Origin: SB25 sp029560875
GTDB lineage: Bacteria; Bacteroidota; Bacteroidia; Bacteroidales; Tenuifilaceae
Assembly (NCBI GenBank): GCA_035388225.1
Contig: DAOOPM010000021.1
Location: forward strand, 3,488-67,487
Direction: 5' to 3'
DNA: 64,000 bases
How positions within the stretch are numbered: the stretch's first letter is position 1; the number at the start of each line of letters is the position of its first letter. Of this stretch, positions 17,410 to 26,408 are shown in pieces. The notes below the pieces were generated by a model. That model made no database searches and was not told the origin of the DNA. It was given only the letters and a program-made list of their open reading frames with translations. Both the position numbers and the translations under genes were made by a program.

Positions 17410-17937
17410 TTGATAGATTTTACAAGTATCGGTTATTTAAAGAATGGGAATTTAAAGCAACAGAGGGTTTACGATGTTTTAAATGCCCATTCTGTTTTTA
17501 GTAAGTTGGCAAAGTTTAATCCAATACTTGTAGGTACAATTCCAATTAATATCGATACAGACACTAGCGATTTGGATATAATTTGCTACTGGGTTAATAA
17601 GTTAGAGTTCATATCCACCCTTAAAACCTCGTTTTGTAACGAAATTGATTTTTCAGTTTCAGAAAAGATTAAGAATAATAGAGAGGTCGTTGTTGCAAAG
17701 TTCATGCTGGAGGAATTTCCAGTTGAGGTTTATGGTCAGAATTTGCCCACTACAGAGCAAAATGGCTATAGGCATATGGTTTTTGAGCATAAATTGCTTT
17801 TGGAGAGGGGAGAGGAGTTTCGGTTACAGATTGTTAGACTAAAAAAACAAGGGTATAAAACTGAACCTGCATTTGCAAAACTTTTAGGTTTAAACAGTGA
17901 CAATCCTTTTGAAGAGTTACTAAAATTGAACATATAG
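17410..17937 (+). CDS. DUF4269 protein, nucleotidyltransferase-like
   Basis: The 175-residue protein matches DUF4269. The GTIPI...TSDLDIIC stretch at about 42-58 looks like the G-S...DxD active-site pattern of minimal nucleotidyltransferases, although the serine is replaced. A VEVYGQ segment could supply the third acidic residue. The start is a TTG eleven bases after the stop of the preceding receptor gene; no better start is present nearby. The function is unknown. The following protease gene overlaps its stop codon. Confidence 0.78.
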   Translation: MIDFTSIGYLKNGNLKQQRVYDVLNAHSVFSKLAKFNPILVGTIPINIDTDTSDLDIICYWVNKLEFISTLKTSFCNEIDFSVSEKIKNNREVVVAKFMLEEFPVEVYGQNLPTTEQNGYRHMVFEHKLLLERGEEFRLQIVRLKKQGYKTEPAFAKLLGLNSDNPFEELLKLNI

Positions 17938-17942
17938 TGTTT

Positions 17943-18659
17943 ATGAATGCTAAAATTAAACCACTAGGGTTATTTCATTCTTACACGATTTATTTCTCAG
18001 CAGCACTGCTGATGTTTGTTCTTACAAAGTATGCCATACCCTATTTAAGCAATAGAACAGGACAGGAGACCATTCTGTTTTGGTTTATTGTTGCTGGAGT
18101 GGGGATTTTTACTCCGCTAATAGTAACGGGTGTTTTAATGTTGAACTCCGAAGGTTACAAATTGTCAAAATCAACGATAACGGAACGGTTACGTTTCAGG
18201 AAACTTACAAAACAGGATGTTTTTTGGAGCATTGGTGGGTTAGTTCTGGTTATGATTATTAGTGGTGGATTAATGAAACTTATTGAATTGGTTGTTGGTA
18301 GGATTGATACCTCTCCACCATTTATGGCTTTTGAGCCATTGAGCCAAGGGCGATACTGGCTATTGGCCGTTTGGGCACCGTATTGGATCTTGAATATTTT
18401 AGGTGAGGAGTTTCTATGGCGCGGAGTAATGATGCCACGTCAAGAGGTTGTTTTTGGTAAAAATACTTGGATTATTCATGGAATAGGGTGGGGTTTGTTT
18501 CATATAGCGTTTGGTTGGCAATTGCTTATAACTTTAATACCGTTGATATTTATACAATCGTACATTGTTCAGAAAACAAAAAACTCGTGGGTTGGAGTTA
18601 TAATGCATGGAGGCATTAATGGACCGAGTTTTATTGCTATTGCTTTGGGGCTTATATAA
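17943..18659 (+). CDS. CPBP-family intramembrane metalloprotease
   Basis: The protein of about 238 residues has several membrane helices and the CPBP (type II CAAX prenyl protease-like) motifs EEFLWRG, FHIAFGW and HGGING, which supply the catalytic glutamates and metal-binding histidines and asparagine. I list the ATG at 17943; a GTG at 17937 that overlaps the previous stop (TAGTG) would add two residues and give translational coupling. Substrates are unknown; related proteins act in bacteriocin self-immunity or membrane protein processing. Confidence 0.88.
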   Translation: MNAKIKPLGLFHSYTIYFSAALLMFVLTKYAIPYLSNRTGQETILFWFIVAGVGIFTPLIVTGVLMLNSEGYKLSKSTITERLRFRKLTKQDVFWSIGGLVLVMIISGGLMKLIELVVGRIDTSPPFMAFEPLSQGRYWLLAVWAPYWILNILGEEFLWRGVMMPRQEVVFGKNTWIIHGIGWGLFHIAFGWQLLITLIPLIFIQSYIVQKTKNSWVGVIMHGGINGPSFIAIALGLI

Positions 18660-18664
18660 AAAAA

Positions 18665-18686
18665 GATGCTCCGTATACGGAGCATC
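18665..18686 (-). terminator. Rho-independent terminator of the outer membrane protein gene
   Basis: GATGCTCCGTA and TACGGAGCATC form a perfect 22-base palindrome between two convergent genes. Read on the minus strand it is followed by a run of seven T, so it is a good terminator for the gene ending at 18710. On the plus strand the T run is missing, so it would serve the protease gene poorly. Confidence 0.85.
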
Positions 18687-18709
18687 AAGTATGTTTGAGG
18701 AAGCAATTA

Positions 18710-19249
18710 CTAGAATGCAAAACCTATTGCAAATCCAATTCTGGTTCTAAATCCATCAAATTTCGCAGTGTCAAAATCTTCAGTACCAGACTCAACTTCA
18801 ACTTTTCCTGAGCCATAATGCCCTCCAAAGAATAAATCCATTGTAAATCCTGATTTGGTTATCCATTGACGACCAAAAGCAACTCCGCCACCTATGTTTG
18901 AGTAGGTGCCTTTCCCATTGTCTCCTTCAATACTGAAATTTTGATAGCGTACATAGGGTGCAATGTAGAAACCATCAATTGCATTCTGCTTTGGGTAGAA
19001 ACGCATCTCAGGAGTAAGGATTAAACCTGTGAATTTTGCGTCTTCAATTTTGTAGTTTAGGTAAGCAACACCCATTTGTCCAGAAAGGTTATCGGTAAAT
19101 TCCCTTTCGTAAAAGATAGATCCAGTTCCAATAATTAAGCTAAGGGTATTAACTTTTAGAACATTTTTTTCTTCAGATTCATTTGATTCTTGCGCAATGG
19201 AAGGTATAGCAATAATTGCAAGAAGCATTAGGGTAATAATTTTTTTCAT
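18710..19249 (-). CDS. Outer membrane beta-barrel protein
   Basis: The 179-residue protein has a signal peptide (about 1-19, ending SIAQ) and then amphipathic beta strands, for example TGSIFYEREFTDN, GLILTPEMRFYP and GFYIAPYVRYQNF, ending in FRTRIGFAIGFAF with a terminal phenylalanine. This is the pattern of a small porin-like or OmpW/OmpX-type barrel with about eight strands. No specific function is visible. It has its own terminator downstream. Confidence 0.82.
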   Translation of the reverse strand: MKKIITLMLLAIIAIPSIAQESNESEEKNVLKVNTLSLIIGTGSIFYEREFTDNLSGQMGVAYLNYKIEDAKFTGLILTPEMRFYPKQNAIDGFYIAPYVRYQNFSIEGDNGKGTYSNIGGGVAFGRQWITKSGFTMDLFFGGHYGSGKVEVESGTEDFDTAKFDGFRTRIGFAIGFAF

Positions 19250-19316
19250 ACGATTAAAGTTTTGGTTTATTAGCGAGGTTTCAATTTGTGTGCCAAAACA
19301 ACACAGATGTTTGGAT

Positions 19317-19874
19317 TTAATTTTTTAAACTATCCTTTGGGATAAATCCATAAAAACTAATTCTATCGGTTATAGTCCTTTTTAGAATTGCTGATTGGTC
19401 GTTAATTGTATCGTTATACTCGGTTGATTTTTCCCATTTTGAGTTTGTGGAAATTGTTATTTTCTCGCCTTTGAACTCAACTTTTACATTTTCTTTGCTA
19501 ACAGCAATAATTTTAAGTTCGCCATACGATAGGGGAAGGTTGCTTGTTCCTACAAGCAAAGATGATACACCGCTACCTGCCGCCCCTTTCAATATCTTTC
19601 CAGTACCTAAAACGAGAATTACAGTGTCAGTGATGAACGATAGGTTCCTGTGCGATTCTATTGTCCCATTTTCTTTGCTGTAGTGGTAGGTTGGAGAGTC
19701 AATTCTTTTCCCCGATGGTATTGTGCCGCTTATTACTTTTGCTTCCGATGTTTGGTAGTACTCAACAAAAGCAAAGTTATTTCCTTGTTTAAACGATTCC
19801 TGAGTAGTGCTTTTTGGTGAGGTACAACTTGATAGGAGAATTGCTAAACAAAGTGTAAAATGTGCAATTTTCAT
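19317..19874 (-). CDS. Lipoprotein of unknown function
   Basis: The 185-residue protein has a lipoprotein signal with lipobox LSSC (about 15-18), so the mature protein should be lipid-anchored. The rest is beta-rich with no family that I recognise. It starts 11 bases after the stop of the lytic transglycosylase gene on the same strand and is probably the last gene of the parA-parB-DUF5683-transglycosylase run. A role in the cell envelope is only inferred from that position. Confidence 0.75.
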   Translation of the reverse strand: MKIAHFTLCLAILLSSCTSPKSTTQESFKQGNNFAFVEYYQTSEAKVISGTIPSGKRIDSPTYHYSKENGTIESHRNLSFITDTVILVLGTGKILKGAAGSGVSSLLVGTSNLPLSYGELKIIAVSKENVKVEFKGEKITISTNSKWEKSTEYNDTINDQSAILKRTITDRISFYGFIPKDSLKN

Positions 19875-19885
19875 TGGTGTTGAAA

Positions 19886-21217
19886 TTAAGATGTTTTGCT
19901 TTTTTCTCCCTTTATCCCCATTTTATTTGCGGTTCTCTCAGGGATGTAAATAATCAACTTTTGACCTACCCTTATGAGGTTCCGACGGATGTTATTCCAT
20001 GAGCGAAGTTGCCCAACGGAAACGCCATGGTGCTCAGCAATTTTACCCAGAACATCACCCTCTTTTACCCTGTAAACATAACGAATTGACCCAGGAGGTA
20101 CATCGTACTGGTACGATGCGTTGAAACGTGAAGGTGTAATTGCGTTTTTTGGATTGAAGAAAACGCTATCCTTGTATGCAAATATCTCCTTTTCCTTATC
20201 GATGTAATCCCCTACAGCATCAAGAGGAAGTCGCAAAATGAACGACCTGTCCTTTGCGGGGATAATATCCATTTTATACTGAGGGTTCAAATCGCGAAGT
20301 AAGTTTATTGGGAGGTCAAGAACCTCTGCTACCTGTTGTAGGTGCAGCATATCCTTAACCATTAAAGTGTCAGTGGTTGGAGGAATGTTTATGGGTTGAG
20401 GTTTAATGTTATGGTCGCGATGATAATAATAGGTGTAGTTTGCCGCTATAAAGGCAGGAACATAGCCGCGCGTTTCGCGGGGTAGGTAGTAGTAAATATC
20501 CCAGTAGTTGCGCTTACCGCCAGAGCGACGAATGGCCTTGTTAACATTTCCTGGGCCACAGTTGTAGGCTGCAATAACCAATGTCCAATCCTTGTATATT
20601 GAGTATAAATCTTTAAGGAATCGGGCAGCGGCATGGCTGGCGGCAATTGGGTCGCGGCGCTCATCAACATAAGAGTTAACCGTAAGGTTGTACATTCTGC
20701 CTGTTCCGTACATGAACTGCCAAAGCCCTGTTGCTCCAGCACGCGATACGGCTCTAGGATTTAGTGCAGACTCTATTACTGGCAAAAATCTTAATTCTTG
20801 GGGTAATTGGTATTGGTCAAGTATTTCCTCAAAAATTGGGAAGTAGTAATCTGTAAGGCCAAGCATTACCTCAACTTGGTCTTTCTTCCTTTGTGTATAG
20901 GCTCTAATGAAGTTTTTGACAATATGATTGTATGGTAACTCTATTAGAGAATTAATGTTTTGTAATCGCTTTAAGTAAAAAGAATCAGGGTAGTCTGCTA
21001 GGCCAATACTGTCGCTCTCAATGCCTGTTACTAAGTTGTTAGAGTCTATTGATTGTTGAACATACCAAAGATTTAATAGGCTGTCGAGGTTGCCATTAAT
21101 TTCTTCGTCTAAAATTGTATCAATTAGTATTGTGTCTGCTGAGTTTTGAGTGTTATTTTGTGCCTTAATACCAATAAAGGTAAGCATCAGCAAGCATACA
21201 ATAAATAAATTCCTCAT
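19886..21217 (-). CDS. MltD-like lytic transglycosylase with LysM domain
   Basis: The 443-residue exported protein (signal about 1-19) has a GH23 lytic transglycosylase domain at about 130-290. The catalytic glutamate is E149 in PVIESALNP, followed by the family motifs AGATGLWQFM, ERRDP and AAYNCGPGNV. A single LysM peptidoglycan-binding domain lies near the C-terminus (about 380-430, YRVKEGDVLGKIAEHHGVS...LRVGQKLIIY-like). It cleaves peptidoglycan glycan strands to give anhydromuropeptides. It follows parA, parB and a DUF5683 gene, an order I know from other Bacteroidota. Confidence 0.92.
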   Translation of the reverse strand: MRNLFIVCLLMLTFIGIKAQNNTQNSADTILIDTILDEEINGNLDSLLNLWYVQQSIDSNNLVTGIESDSIGLADYPDSFYLKRLQNINSLIELPYNHIVKNFIRAYTQRKKDQVEVMLGLTDYYFPIFEEILDQYQLPQELRFLPVIESALNPRAVSRAGATGLWQFMYGTGRMYNLTVNSYVDERRDPIAASHAAARFLKDLYSIYKDWTLVIAAYNCGPGNVNKAIRRSGGKRNYWDIYYYLPRETRGYVPAFIAANYTYYYHRDHNIKPQPINIPPTTDTLMVKDMLHLQQVAEVLDLPINLLRDLNPQYKMDIIPAKDRSFILRLPLDAVGDYIDKEKEIFAYKDSVFFNPKNAITPSRFNASYQYDVPPGSIRYVYRVKEGDVLGKIAEHHGVSVGQLRSWNNIRRNLIRVGQKLIIYIPERTANKMGIKGEKSKTS

Positions 21218-21310
21218 AGGTTAAGGTTTTCAGTTGGTTAAATTTCTAATCAACAAATATAGTATGGTTGTTTTAATAAAAGCAAATAATACTCTTAATA
21301 TTCCACTAAA

Positions 21311-22180
21311 TTAAAAGGTAAACTTGCAGGATAGTCCGAAAACAGGGGCACTGGAACCATTCATGGCTGCCTCAGCATTTACTACGGTAGGTTCAACCCT
21401 AATGCCTAAATCGTCATCCACATTCCAATCGTAAAGGTGGGCGTCCACGTTGGCATCGAGTATATTTAGTATATAAACTGCTGATAATCCTAAAATAGAC
21501 ATATCTCGATTACGACGGTAGGCATTCATGTAATACCGCAACTCATCGGCAGTACGTTCTCCGTTGAATTCGTCAACGGTGTTGGGGTCGTCGTCAATTT
21601 TATATTTCAAGGCTGTTTTGAAGCGGGTATAGCCTCTGTTGTTCCAGTTGGCAATAAAATAAAAGGTGGATAATCCTCCGTAAATAATAGGCACTTTCCA
21701 GTACTTTTTGTTATAAACTTGCCCAAGTCCAGGAACAAGTGTCGAGAATATTGTTGCTGCTGCAGGGGAGTGCTTTTTGTCATTATAACAGTAAACGGCA
21801 TCAACCACACTGGCAAGGTAAAAAGCGCCAGCTGCTGCATAGTATAGGTTGCGAGTGTTTCGCTGTTCAACCACTCGTTGCTTTAGGTACTCCTTATCGG
21901 GCGATAAATCCGATGCCATATTGTAAACTCTCAGCCTATGCTGGTAGTTTTGGTTGGCATTAATCCCTAAATAGAGCATGCTACCCATGCCTCCATAGAA
22001 TACAGGAATTTTCCAGTAATCCTTGTTAACAACCTGTCCGTAGCCTGGGGCTATGTGGGAAACAAGCCAAATTCGGGCAGAGTAATCCTTAGGAGGAACT
22101 TTACTTTTTTCAACAACTTGTGGGAATGCTGCGCAAGTAAAGCCGAGTAGAAAAATCAGAATGGCCGACAATCTTTTCAT
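21311..22180 (-). CDS. DUF5683 domain protein
   Basis: The protein has about 289 residues from the ATG at 22180, which gives a clean signal peptide MKRLSAILIFLLGFTCAAFPQ. An upstream in-frame start would add 14 unlikely residues. The body contains two similar segments, APGYGQVVNKDYWKIPVFYGGM and VPGLGQVYNKKYWKVPIIYGGL, each a short glycine-rich membrane-associated repeat typical of DUF5683. The function is unknown; its conserved place between parB and a lytic transglycosylase suggests an envelope or division role. Confidence 0.87.
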   Translation of the reverse strand: MKRLSAILIFLLGFTCAAFPQVVEKSKVPPKDYSARIWLVSHIAPGYGQVVNKDYWKIPVFYGGMGSMLYLGINANQNYQHRLRVYNMASDLSPDKEYLKQRVVEQRNTRNLYYAAAGAFYLASVVDAVYCYNDKKHSPAAATIFSTLVPGLGQVYNKKYWKVPIIYGGLSTFYFIANWNNRGYTRFKTALKYKIDDDPNTVDEFNGERTADELRYYMNAYRRNRDMSILGLSAVYILNILDANVDAHLYDWNVDDDLGIRVEPTVVNAEAAMNGSSAPVFGLSCKFTF

Positions 22181-22256
22181 GGAATGTCGGCCTATAATAC
22201 TTATAAAAGCTTTAGTCTTCAAATCCTTGGGGCTTTTAGTGCTTTGGGATTAGAGT

Positions 22257-23162
22257 TTACTCCTCAATTCTAATAAACTTCTCAAGAATAACATCTAGTT
22301 CCTCGGAATTATTGTACGATATAACAATTTTTCCGTCGCCTTTTCCACCAGGTTTAACATCGGCACGTAAGCCTAACTTGTTGGTAAGGTGCTCACGAAG
22401 CACTACTTCCGATTCGGCTAGGTTAGCGCTTGGTTTTGCTTTGGACTCTTTTTGTGGCTTGTGGTTCTGGGAGTCTCTAACCAACTCCTCAACCCGGCGA
22501 ACAGAAAGGTCTTCGTTTATTATCTTGTTGTATATATCAAGCTGAAGTTTAACGTCGTCAACATTTACAAGCGCTCTAGCATGTCCCATGGAGATTTTAA
22601 ACTCACTAATACCAATTTGTATTTCGGCGGGTAATCTTAGCAAGCGCAAGTAGTTTGTTACAGTCGCTCTTTTCTTTCCAACCCTGTCGGCAAGTGTTTC
22701 CTGTGTTAGCGAGCACTCGTCAATTAAACGTTGGTAGCTAATGGCAACCTCAATAGCGTTGAGGTCTTCGCGTTGAATATTTTCCACCAGAGCCATTTCC
22801 AACATACCTTGGTCGTCGGCGGTGCGAGTAAATGCAGGAATAGTTTTAAGTCCAGCGAGCTTTACTGCCCTTAGCCTACGCTCTCCAGAGATAAGTTGAT
22901 ACCTTCCGTTAATTGCGCGAACGGTAATGGGTTGTATCACCCCAAGTTTTAGTATCGATTCCGATAATTCCTTTAGCGCAGTTTCATCGAAATTGGTACG
23001 TGGTTGGTATGGGTTGATGTCAATTTTCTCAACATCAATCTCGTTAACTAACTCCTTAACAACGTGCTTAACGGTTTCCTCATTGCCACTTCTGGTAGAG
23101 TCAGTTGATGCATCCTCTATAAGTGCTCCTAATCCCCTTCCTAAAGCCATTTTTTTTGACAT
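22257..23162 (-). CDS. parB: Chromosome partitioning protein ParB
   Basis: The 301-residue protein starts with the ParB box KMALGRGLGALIED, then the N-terminal CTPase domain with INPYQPR, GVIQPITVR and SGERRLRA, a helix-turn-helix (about 150-175, TQETLADRVGKKRATVTNYLRLL) and a C-terminal dimerisation domain. It binds parS sites and spreads as a CTP-dependent clamp to drive chromosome segregation. The start is 24 bases after the parA stop, consistent with one operon. I found no convincing parS palindrome inside this window. Confidence 0.96.
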   Translation of the reverse strand: MSKKMALGRGLGALIEDASTDSTRSGNEETVKHVVKELVNEIDVEKIDINPYQPRTNFDETALKELSESILKLGVIQPITVRAINGRYQLISGERRLRAVKLAGLKTIPAFTRTADDQGMLEMALVENIQREDLNAIEVAISYQRLIDECSLTQETLADRVGKKRATVTNYLRLLRLPAEIQIGISEFKISMGHARALVNVDDVKLQLDIYNKIINEDLSVRRVEELVRDSQNHKPQKESKAKPSANLAESEVVLREHLTNKLGLRADVKPGGKGDGKIVISYNNSEELDVILEKFIRIEE

Positions 23163-23186
23163 ATCTAAATTCTCCTGCCTTATGTA

Positions 23187-23987
23187 TTATTGCTGTTCAG
23201 CCACCTTGTAATCGATGCTGGTCATATTGTTTTTTTGCAGTAGTTCGCGAGCTAAGTTGATATAGTTAGCAGAGCCAGTTGATGCTGCATCGTATAGAAT
23301 TACAGGCTTGCCATAACTTGGAGCTTCACTTAACTTGATGTTACGTTGAATAATGGTCTCGAACACCATTTGCTGGAAGTGTTTCTTAACCTCTTCAACT
23401 ACTTGGTTTGATAGGCGTAAGCGGGCATCGTACATGGTAAGTAAAAAGCCCTCAATTTGTAACTCTGGGTTTAACCGGGTTTGAATAATTTTGATTGTAT
23501 TCAAAAGTTTTCCAAGCCCTTCTAGCGCAAAGTACTCGCACTGTACTGGAATAATTACAGAATCGGCCGCGCTAAGTGCGTTAACTGTGATAAGTCCAAG
23601 TGAAGGAGAGCAGTCGATAAGTACAAAATCGTAATCGTCCTTTACTTTCTCAATAACACCTTTAAGAATTTTCTCACGGTTAGGCATATTGAGCATTTCA
23701 ATCTCAGCACCTACTAGGTCTATATGTGAGGGAATTAAATCTAATCCCTTAATTTCGCTATTTAAAATGATGTCTTTGGGGTTAACTTCGTCAACCATGC
23801 ATTCGTAAATGCTTGTCTTGATGTTTCTTAAGTCGAAACCAGTTCCTGAAGTGGCGTTAGCCTGGGGGTCAGCATCTATAAGCAGAACTTTTTTCTCAAG
23901 AACCGCTAAGCTAGCTGCAAGATTGATGGCCGAAGTGGTTTTACCTACTCCGCCTTTTTGGTTTGCTAATGCAATTACTTTTGCCAT
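23187..23987 (-). CDS. parA: Chromosome partitioning ATPase ParA
   Basis: The 266-residue protein has the deviant Walker A motif KGGVGKTT at about 10-17, LLIDADPQANAT and LIDCSPSLGL as the following nucleotide-binding motifs, and the expected length for chromosomal Soj/ParA. It forms ATP-dependent dimers on the nucleoid and acts with ParB. It is the first gene of the operon and has a good Bacteroidota promoter in front. Confidence 0.96.
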   Translation of the reverse strand: MAKVIALANQKGGVGKTTSAINLAASLAVLEKKVLLIDADPQANATSGTGFDLRNIKTSIYECMVDEVNPKDIILNSEIKGLDLIPSHIDLVGAEIEMLNMPNREKILKGVIEKVKDDYDFVLIDCSPSLGLITVNALSAADSVIIPVQCEYFALEGLGKLLNTIKIIQTRLNPELQIEGFLLTMYDARLRLSNQVVEEVKKHFQQMVFETIIQRNIKLSEAPSYGKPVILYDAASTGSANYINLARELLQKNNMTSIDYKVAEQQ

Positions 23988-24011
23988 TTTGTATGGTTTT
24001 TAAACAGGGGT

Positions 24012-24043
24012 CAAAAATACACATCCTAAATTTACCAATCAAA
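24012..24043 (-). promoter_or_regulatory. Bacteroidota-type promoter of the parA operon
   Basis: Read on the minus strand, TTTG (24040-24043) is followed after exactly 20 nt by TATTTTTG (24012-24019), matching the -33 and -7 elements of the Bacteroidota primary sigma factor. The parA ATG lies about 25 nt downstream. Confidence 0.65.
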
Positions 24044-24236
24044 GCTCCAAACGTTTTGAATATGAACAAAAATTGGCTTGTTACTAACAGGTTATTAACA
24101 ATTCGTTTAAACCCTCAGCATCCGCAAAAATAGAAAATCTTTTTGAATATCCTTGGGTAAATTTTACACACAAACGTCTATTTAATTCAATGTATTATAT
24201 TTGCACCCATAAACTCGATGCATAAATTTTAAGTTA

Positions 24237-25217
24237 TTGAAAAATAGTTGGTTTATAGTGGTCAATCCCCGTGCAGGTGGTGGCAAGGGAAAGGTTGATT
24301 GGCCTACAATTGAAGCATTGCTCAAGGCCTATGAGGTTGAGTTCGACTATGCTTTTACCGAGCATAAGCATCATGCTGTAGAGATTGCCGTAAAGGCCAT
24401 TAATAATGGCTATAAGAAGATTGTTGCCGTTGGAGGCGATGGTACGCTTAACGAAGTTGTTAATGGGATTTTCATTCAGAAGAAGTTTTCTCCGCTGGAG
24501 ATTGTTGTAGGGGTTATTGCCGTTGGTACAGGTAACGACTGGTTTAGGATGTACGATATTCCGCTTGGATACGAGGAGTGCGTTAAGGCAATAAAGTCTG
24601 AATATGTGTTTAAGCAGGACGTTGGTAAGGTAGAGTACTGGGAATCGATGGTACAGCACAGCCGTTATTTTGTTAATGCTGCGGGTATTGGGTTCGATGC
24701 CGAAGTGGCACAACGTACCAATCGGCTTAAGGATTTGGGTAGGAGAGGTGCTGTCCTTTATATACTAAGCTTGCTTAAGGCATTGCTGGGCTATCATCAT
24801 ACTAAAGTTAATGTTTCGGTAGATGGAGCCAATGTTCAGGAGAGTGCATTTAGCTTAACTTTGGGAATAGGGCGTTTTAATGGTGCTGGTATGATGCAAG
24901 TTCCTAATGCAATAGCCAACGATGGCTTATATGATATCACACTAATTAAGAAGATTAGTAAACTAGGCGTTATCAAGAATATTCATAGGCTTTACAATGG
25001 TTCAATACTAAATCACCCAAAAATATCAAGTTACCGAGGTTCGGTTATCGAAATAAAGAGCGAGCCTCCCATTAAACTAGAGGCCGATGGTGAATCGTTG
25101 GGCGAATCGCCATTCCGTTTTACAATTTTGCCCGAGGCCATTAATGTGGTTGTGAGCGAGGGGTTTATTTCCCAGTTTAAATCGAACTCAGATGTTTACT
25201 CGGCAAGTGCCGTATAG
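24237..25217 (+). CDS. Diacylglycerol kinase family lipid kinase
   Basis: The 326-residue protein has the DAGK catalytic domain with NPRAGGGKGK near the N-terminus and GGDGTLNEVVNG at about 65-76. The YegS/BmrU-type C-terminal beta-domain follows, with IELKSEPPIKLEADGE-like residues near the end (positions about 275-295). It probably phosphorylates diacylglycerol or a related lipid. The start is a TTG (MKNSWFIVVNPRAG), which places the first conserved motif at the usual distance. A TATATTTG element at 24196-24203 could be its promoter. Confidence 0.9.
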   Translation: MKNSWFIVVNPRAGGGKGKVDWPTIEALLKAYEVEFDYAFTEHKHHAVEIAVKAINNGYKKIVAVGGDGTLNEVVNGIFIQKKFSPLEIVVGVIAVGTGNDWFRMYDIPLGYEECVKAIKSEYVFKQDVGKVEYWESMVQHSRYFVNAAGIGFDAEVAQRTNRLKDLGRRGAVLYILSLLKALLGYHHTKVNVSVDGANVQESAFSLTLGIGRFNGAGMMQVPNAIANDGLYDITLIKKISKLGVIKNIHRLYNGSILNHPKISSYRGSVIEIKSEPPIKLEADGESLGESPFRFTILPEAINVVVSEGFISQFKSNSDVYSASAV

Positions 25218-25306
25218 TGAAACATTGTTTGTTGAGGTTGACAATATTTTGCTGATTTGTGTGTTTTACTATTGTTAGCCGATTTTTTTACAGTTATATT
25301 ATTCCA

Positions 25307-26359
25307 ATGCTGAGACGATTCTTTTTAATATCAATATTTCTTGGACTGACCGCAAACTTCCTATTAGCTCAGGTTAGTGGGCGTGGCACCTATCAGTTTT
25401 TGGGGTTGCCAACCTCGTCTCGTGCAACTGCGCTGGGCGGAAAGGTTGTTGCATTGGATGAGCCTGATTTATCGTTGGTAGCGCAAAATCCATCGATGCT
25501 CGATTCGAGTATGCATAATAGTTTAACCCTATCATACATTAATTACTTTTCCGACATTAATTATGTGACTTTTTCCTATGCCCGAAATATTCCGAAATTG
25601 GGGACTTTGGCAATTGGTGGGCAAAGGATCGGCTATGGTTCGTTCCTTAGAGCTGATGAGACTGGAGTTCAGAATGGAACATTCACTGCTTCGGAAATGG
25701 CATTTAGCATTTCGTACTCCAGAATAATTGACACTTGCTTTAGCGTTGGCGTTAGTTTTAAGCCAATTTATTCTCACTTGGAGAGTTACACCTCCTGGGG
25801 TGTTGCATTAGATTTTGCTGGTAGTTATCGTTCCGATAATGGGCTGTTCTCAGCAGGATTGATATTTAAGAATGTAGGTTCAATGATTAAATCGTACACC
25901 CCAGGAACTTACGAGCCTTTGCCGTTTGAAATTATTGCAGGTGTTAGCAAGAAACTTGCTCATGCTCCATTTCGATTTGTAATTACGTTCCAGCAGTTGC
26001 AGAATATGAGCCTTTACTATAAAACTGATGATTTTACAGAGGAGTCGGTGTTTGACGAATCCGAAAAGAAATCGGATGGAGCTATGGAGAAGATAGGGAA
26101 AGAAATTATTAGCCACGTAATTTTAGGCGCAGAATTCGTTCCAATTCGTAATTTCTATTTGCGTTTTGGGTATAATTATCAGCGCAGGAATGAACTTAAA
26201 ATTCAGGAAAAGGTTTCCTCTGTTGGTTTTAGTTGGGGCATCGGGGTTAAAATTTCAAAATTCCATATTAACTTTAGTAGAGCAAGGCTTCATTTAGCAG
26301 GAGCCACCAACCATTTTACAATTACAACTGATTTATCAAAGTTGTTCAATGTCAAATAA
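25307..26359 (+). CDS. porQ: Type IX secretion system protein PorQ
   Basis: From the ATG at 25307 the protein has about 350 residues with a signal peptide (MLRRFFLISIFLGLTANFLLA) and then the PorQ pattern GTYQFLGLPTSSRATALGG and LVAQNPSML, followed by outer membrane barrel strands. PorQ is a PorV-like barrel protein of the T9SS, and in Porphyromonas it is needed for secretion of gingipains. An upstream in-frame start at 25259 would bury the signal peptide and was not used. It has a strong terminator just downstream. Confidence 0.92.
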   Translation: MLRRFFLISIFLGLTANFLLAQVSGRGTYQFLGLPTSSRATALGGKVVALDEPDLSLVAQNPSMLDSSMHNSLTLSYINYFSDINYVTFSYARNIPKLGTLAIGGQRIGYGSFLRADETGVQNGTFTASEMAFSISYSRIIDTCFSVGVSFKPIYSHLESYTSWGVALDFAGSYRSDNGLFSAGLIFKNVGSMIKSYTPGTYEPLPFEIIAGVSKKLAHAPFRFVITFQQLQNMSLYYKTDDFTEESVFDESEKKSDGAMEKIGKEIISHVILGAEFVPIRNFYLRFGYNYQRRNELKIQEKVSSVGFSWGIGVKISKFHINFSRARLHLAGATNHFTITTDLSKLFNVK

Positions 26360-26390
26360 AAGAAGCCATAACGCAGTTATGGCTTCTTTT
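26358..26390. terminator. Bidirectional terminator after porQ
   Basis: AAAAGAAGCCATAAC pairs perfectly with GTTATGGCTTCTTTT around a GCA loop, followed by ATT. It sits between the convergent porQ and phosphate transporter stops and can serve both. Confidence 0.9.
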
Positions 26391-26408
26391 ATTCTTCCAA
26401 ACTAACTT

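Noticed and set aside
22257..24236. A parS site or replication origin near parA-parB
   Set aside because: I looked for a TGTTTCACGTGAAACA-like palindrome and for clusters of DnaA boxes and saw none; dnaA and other origin markers are absent.
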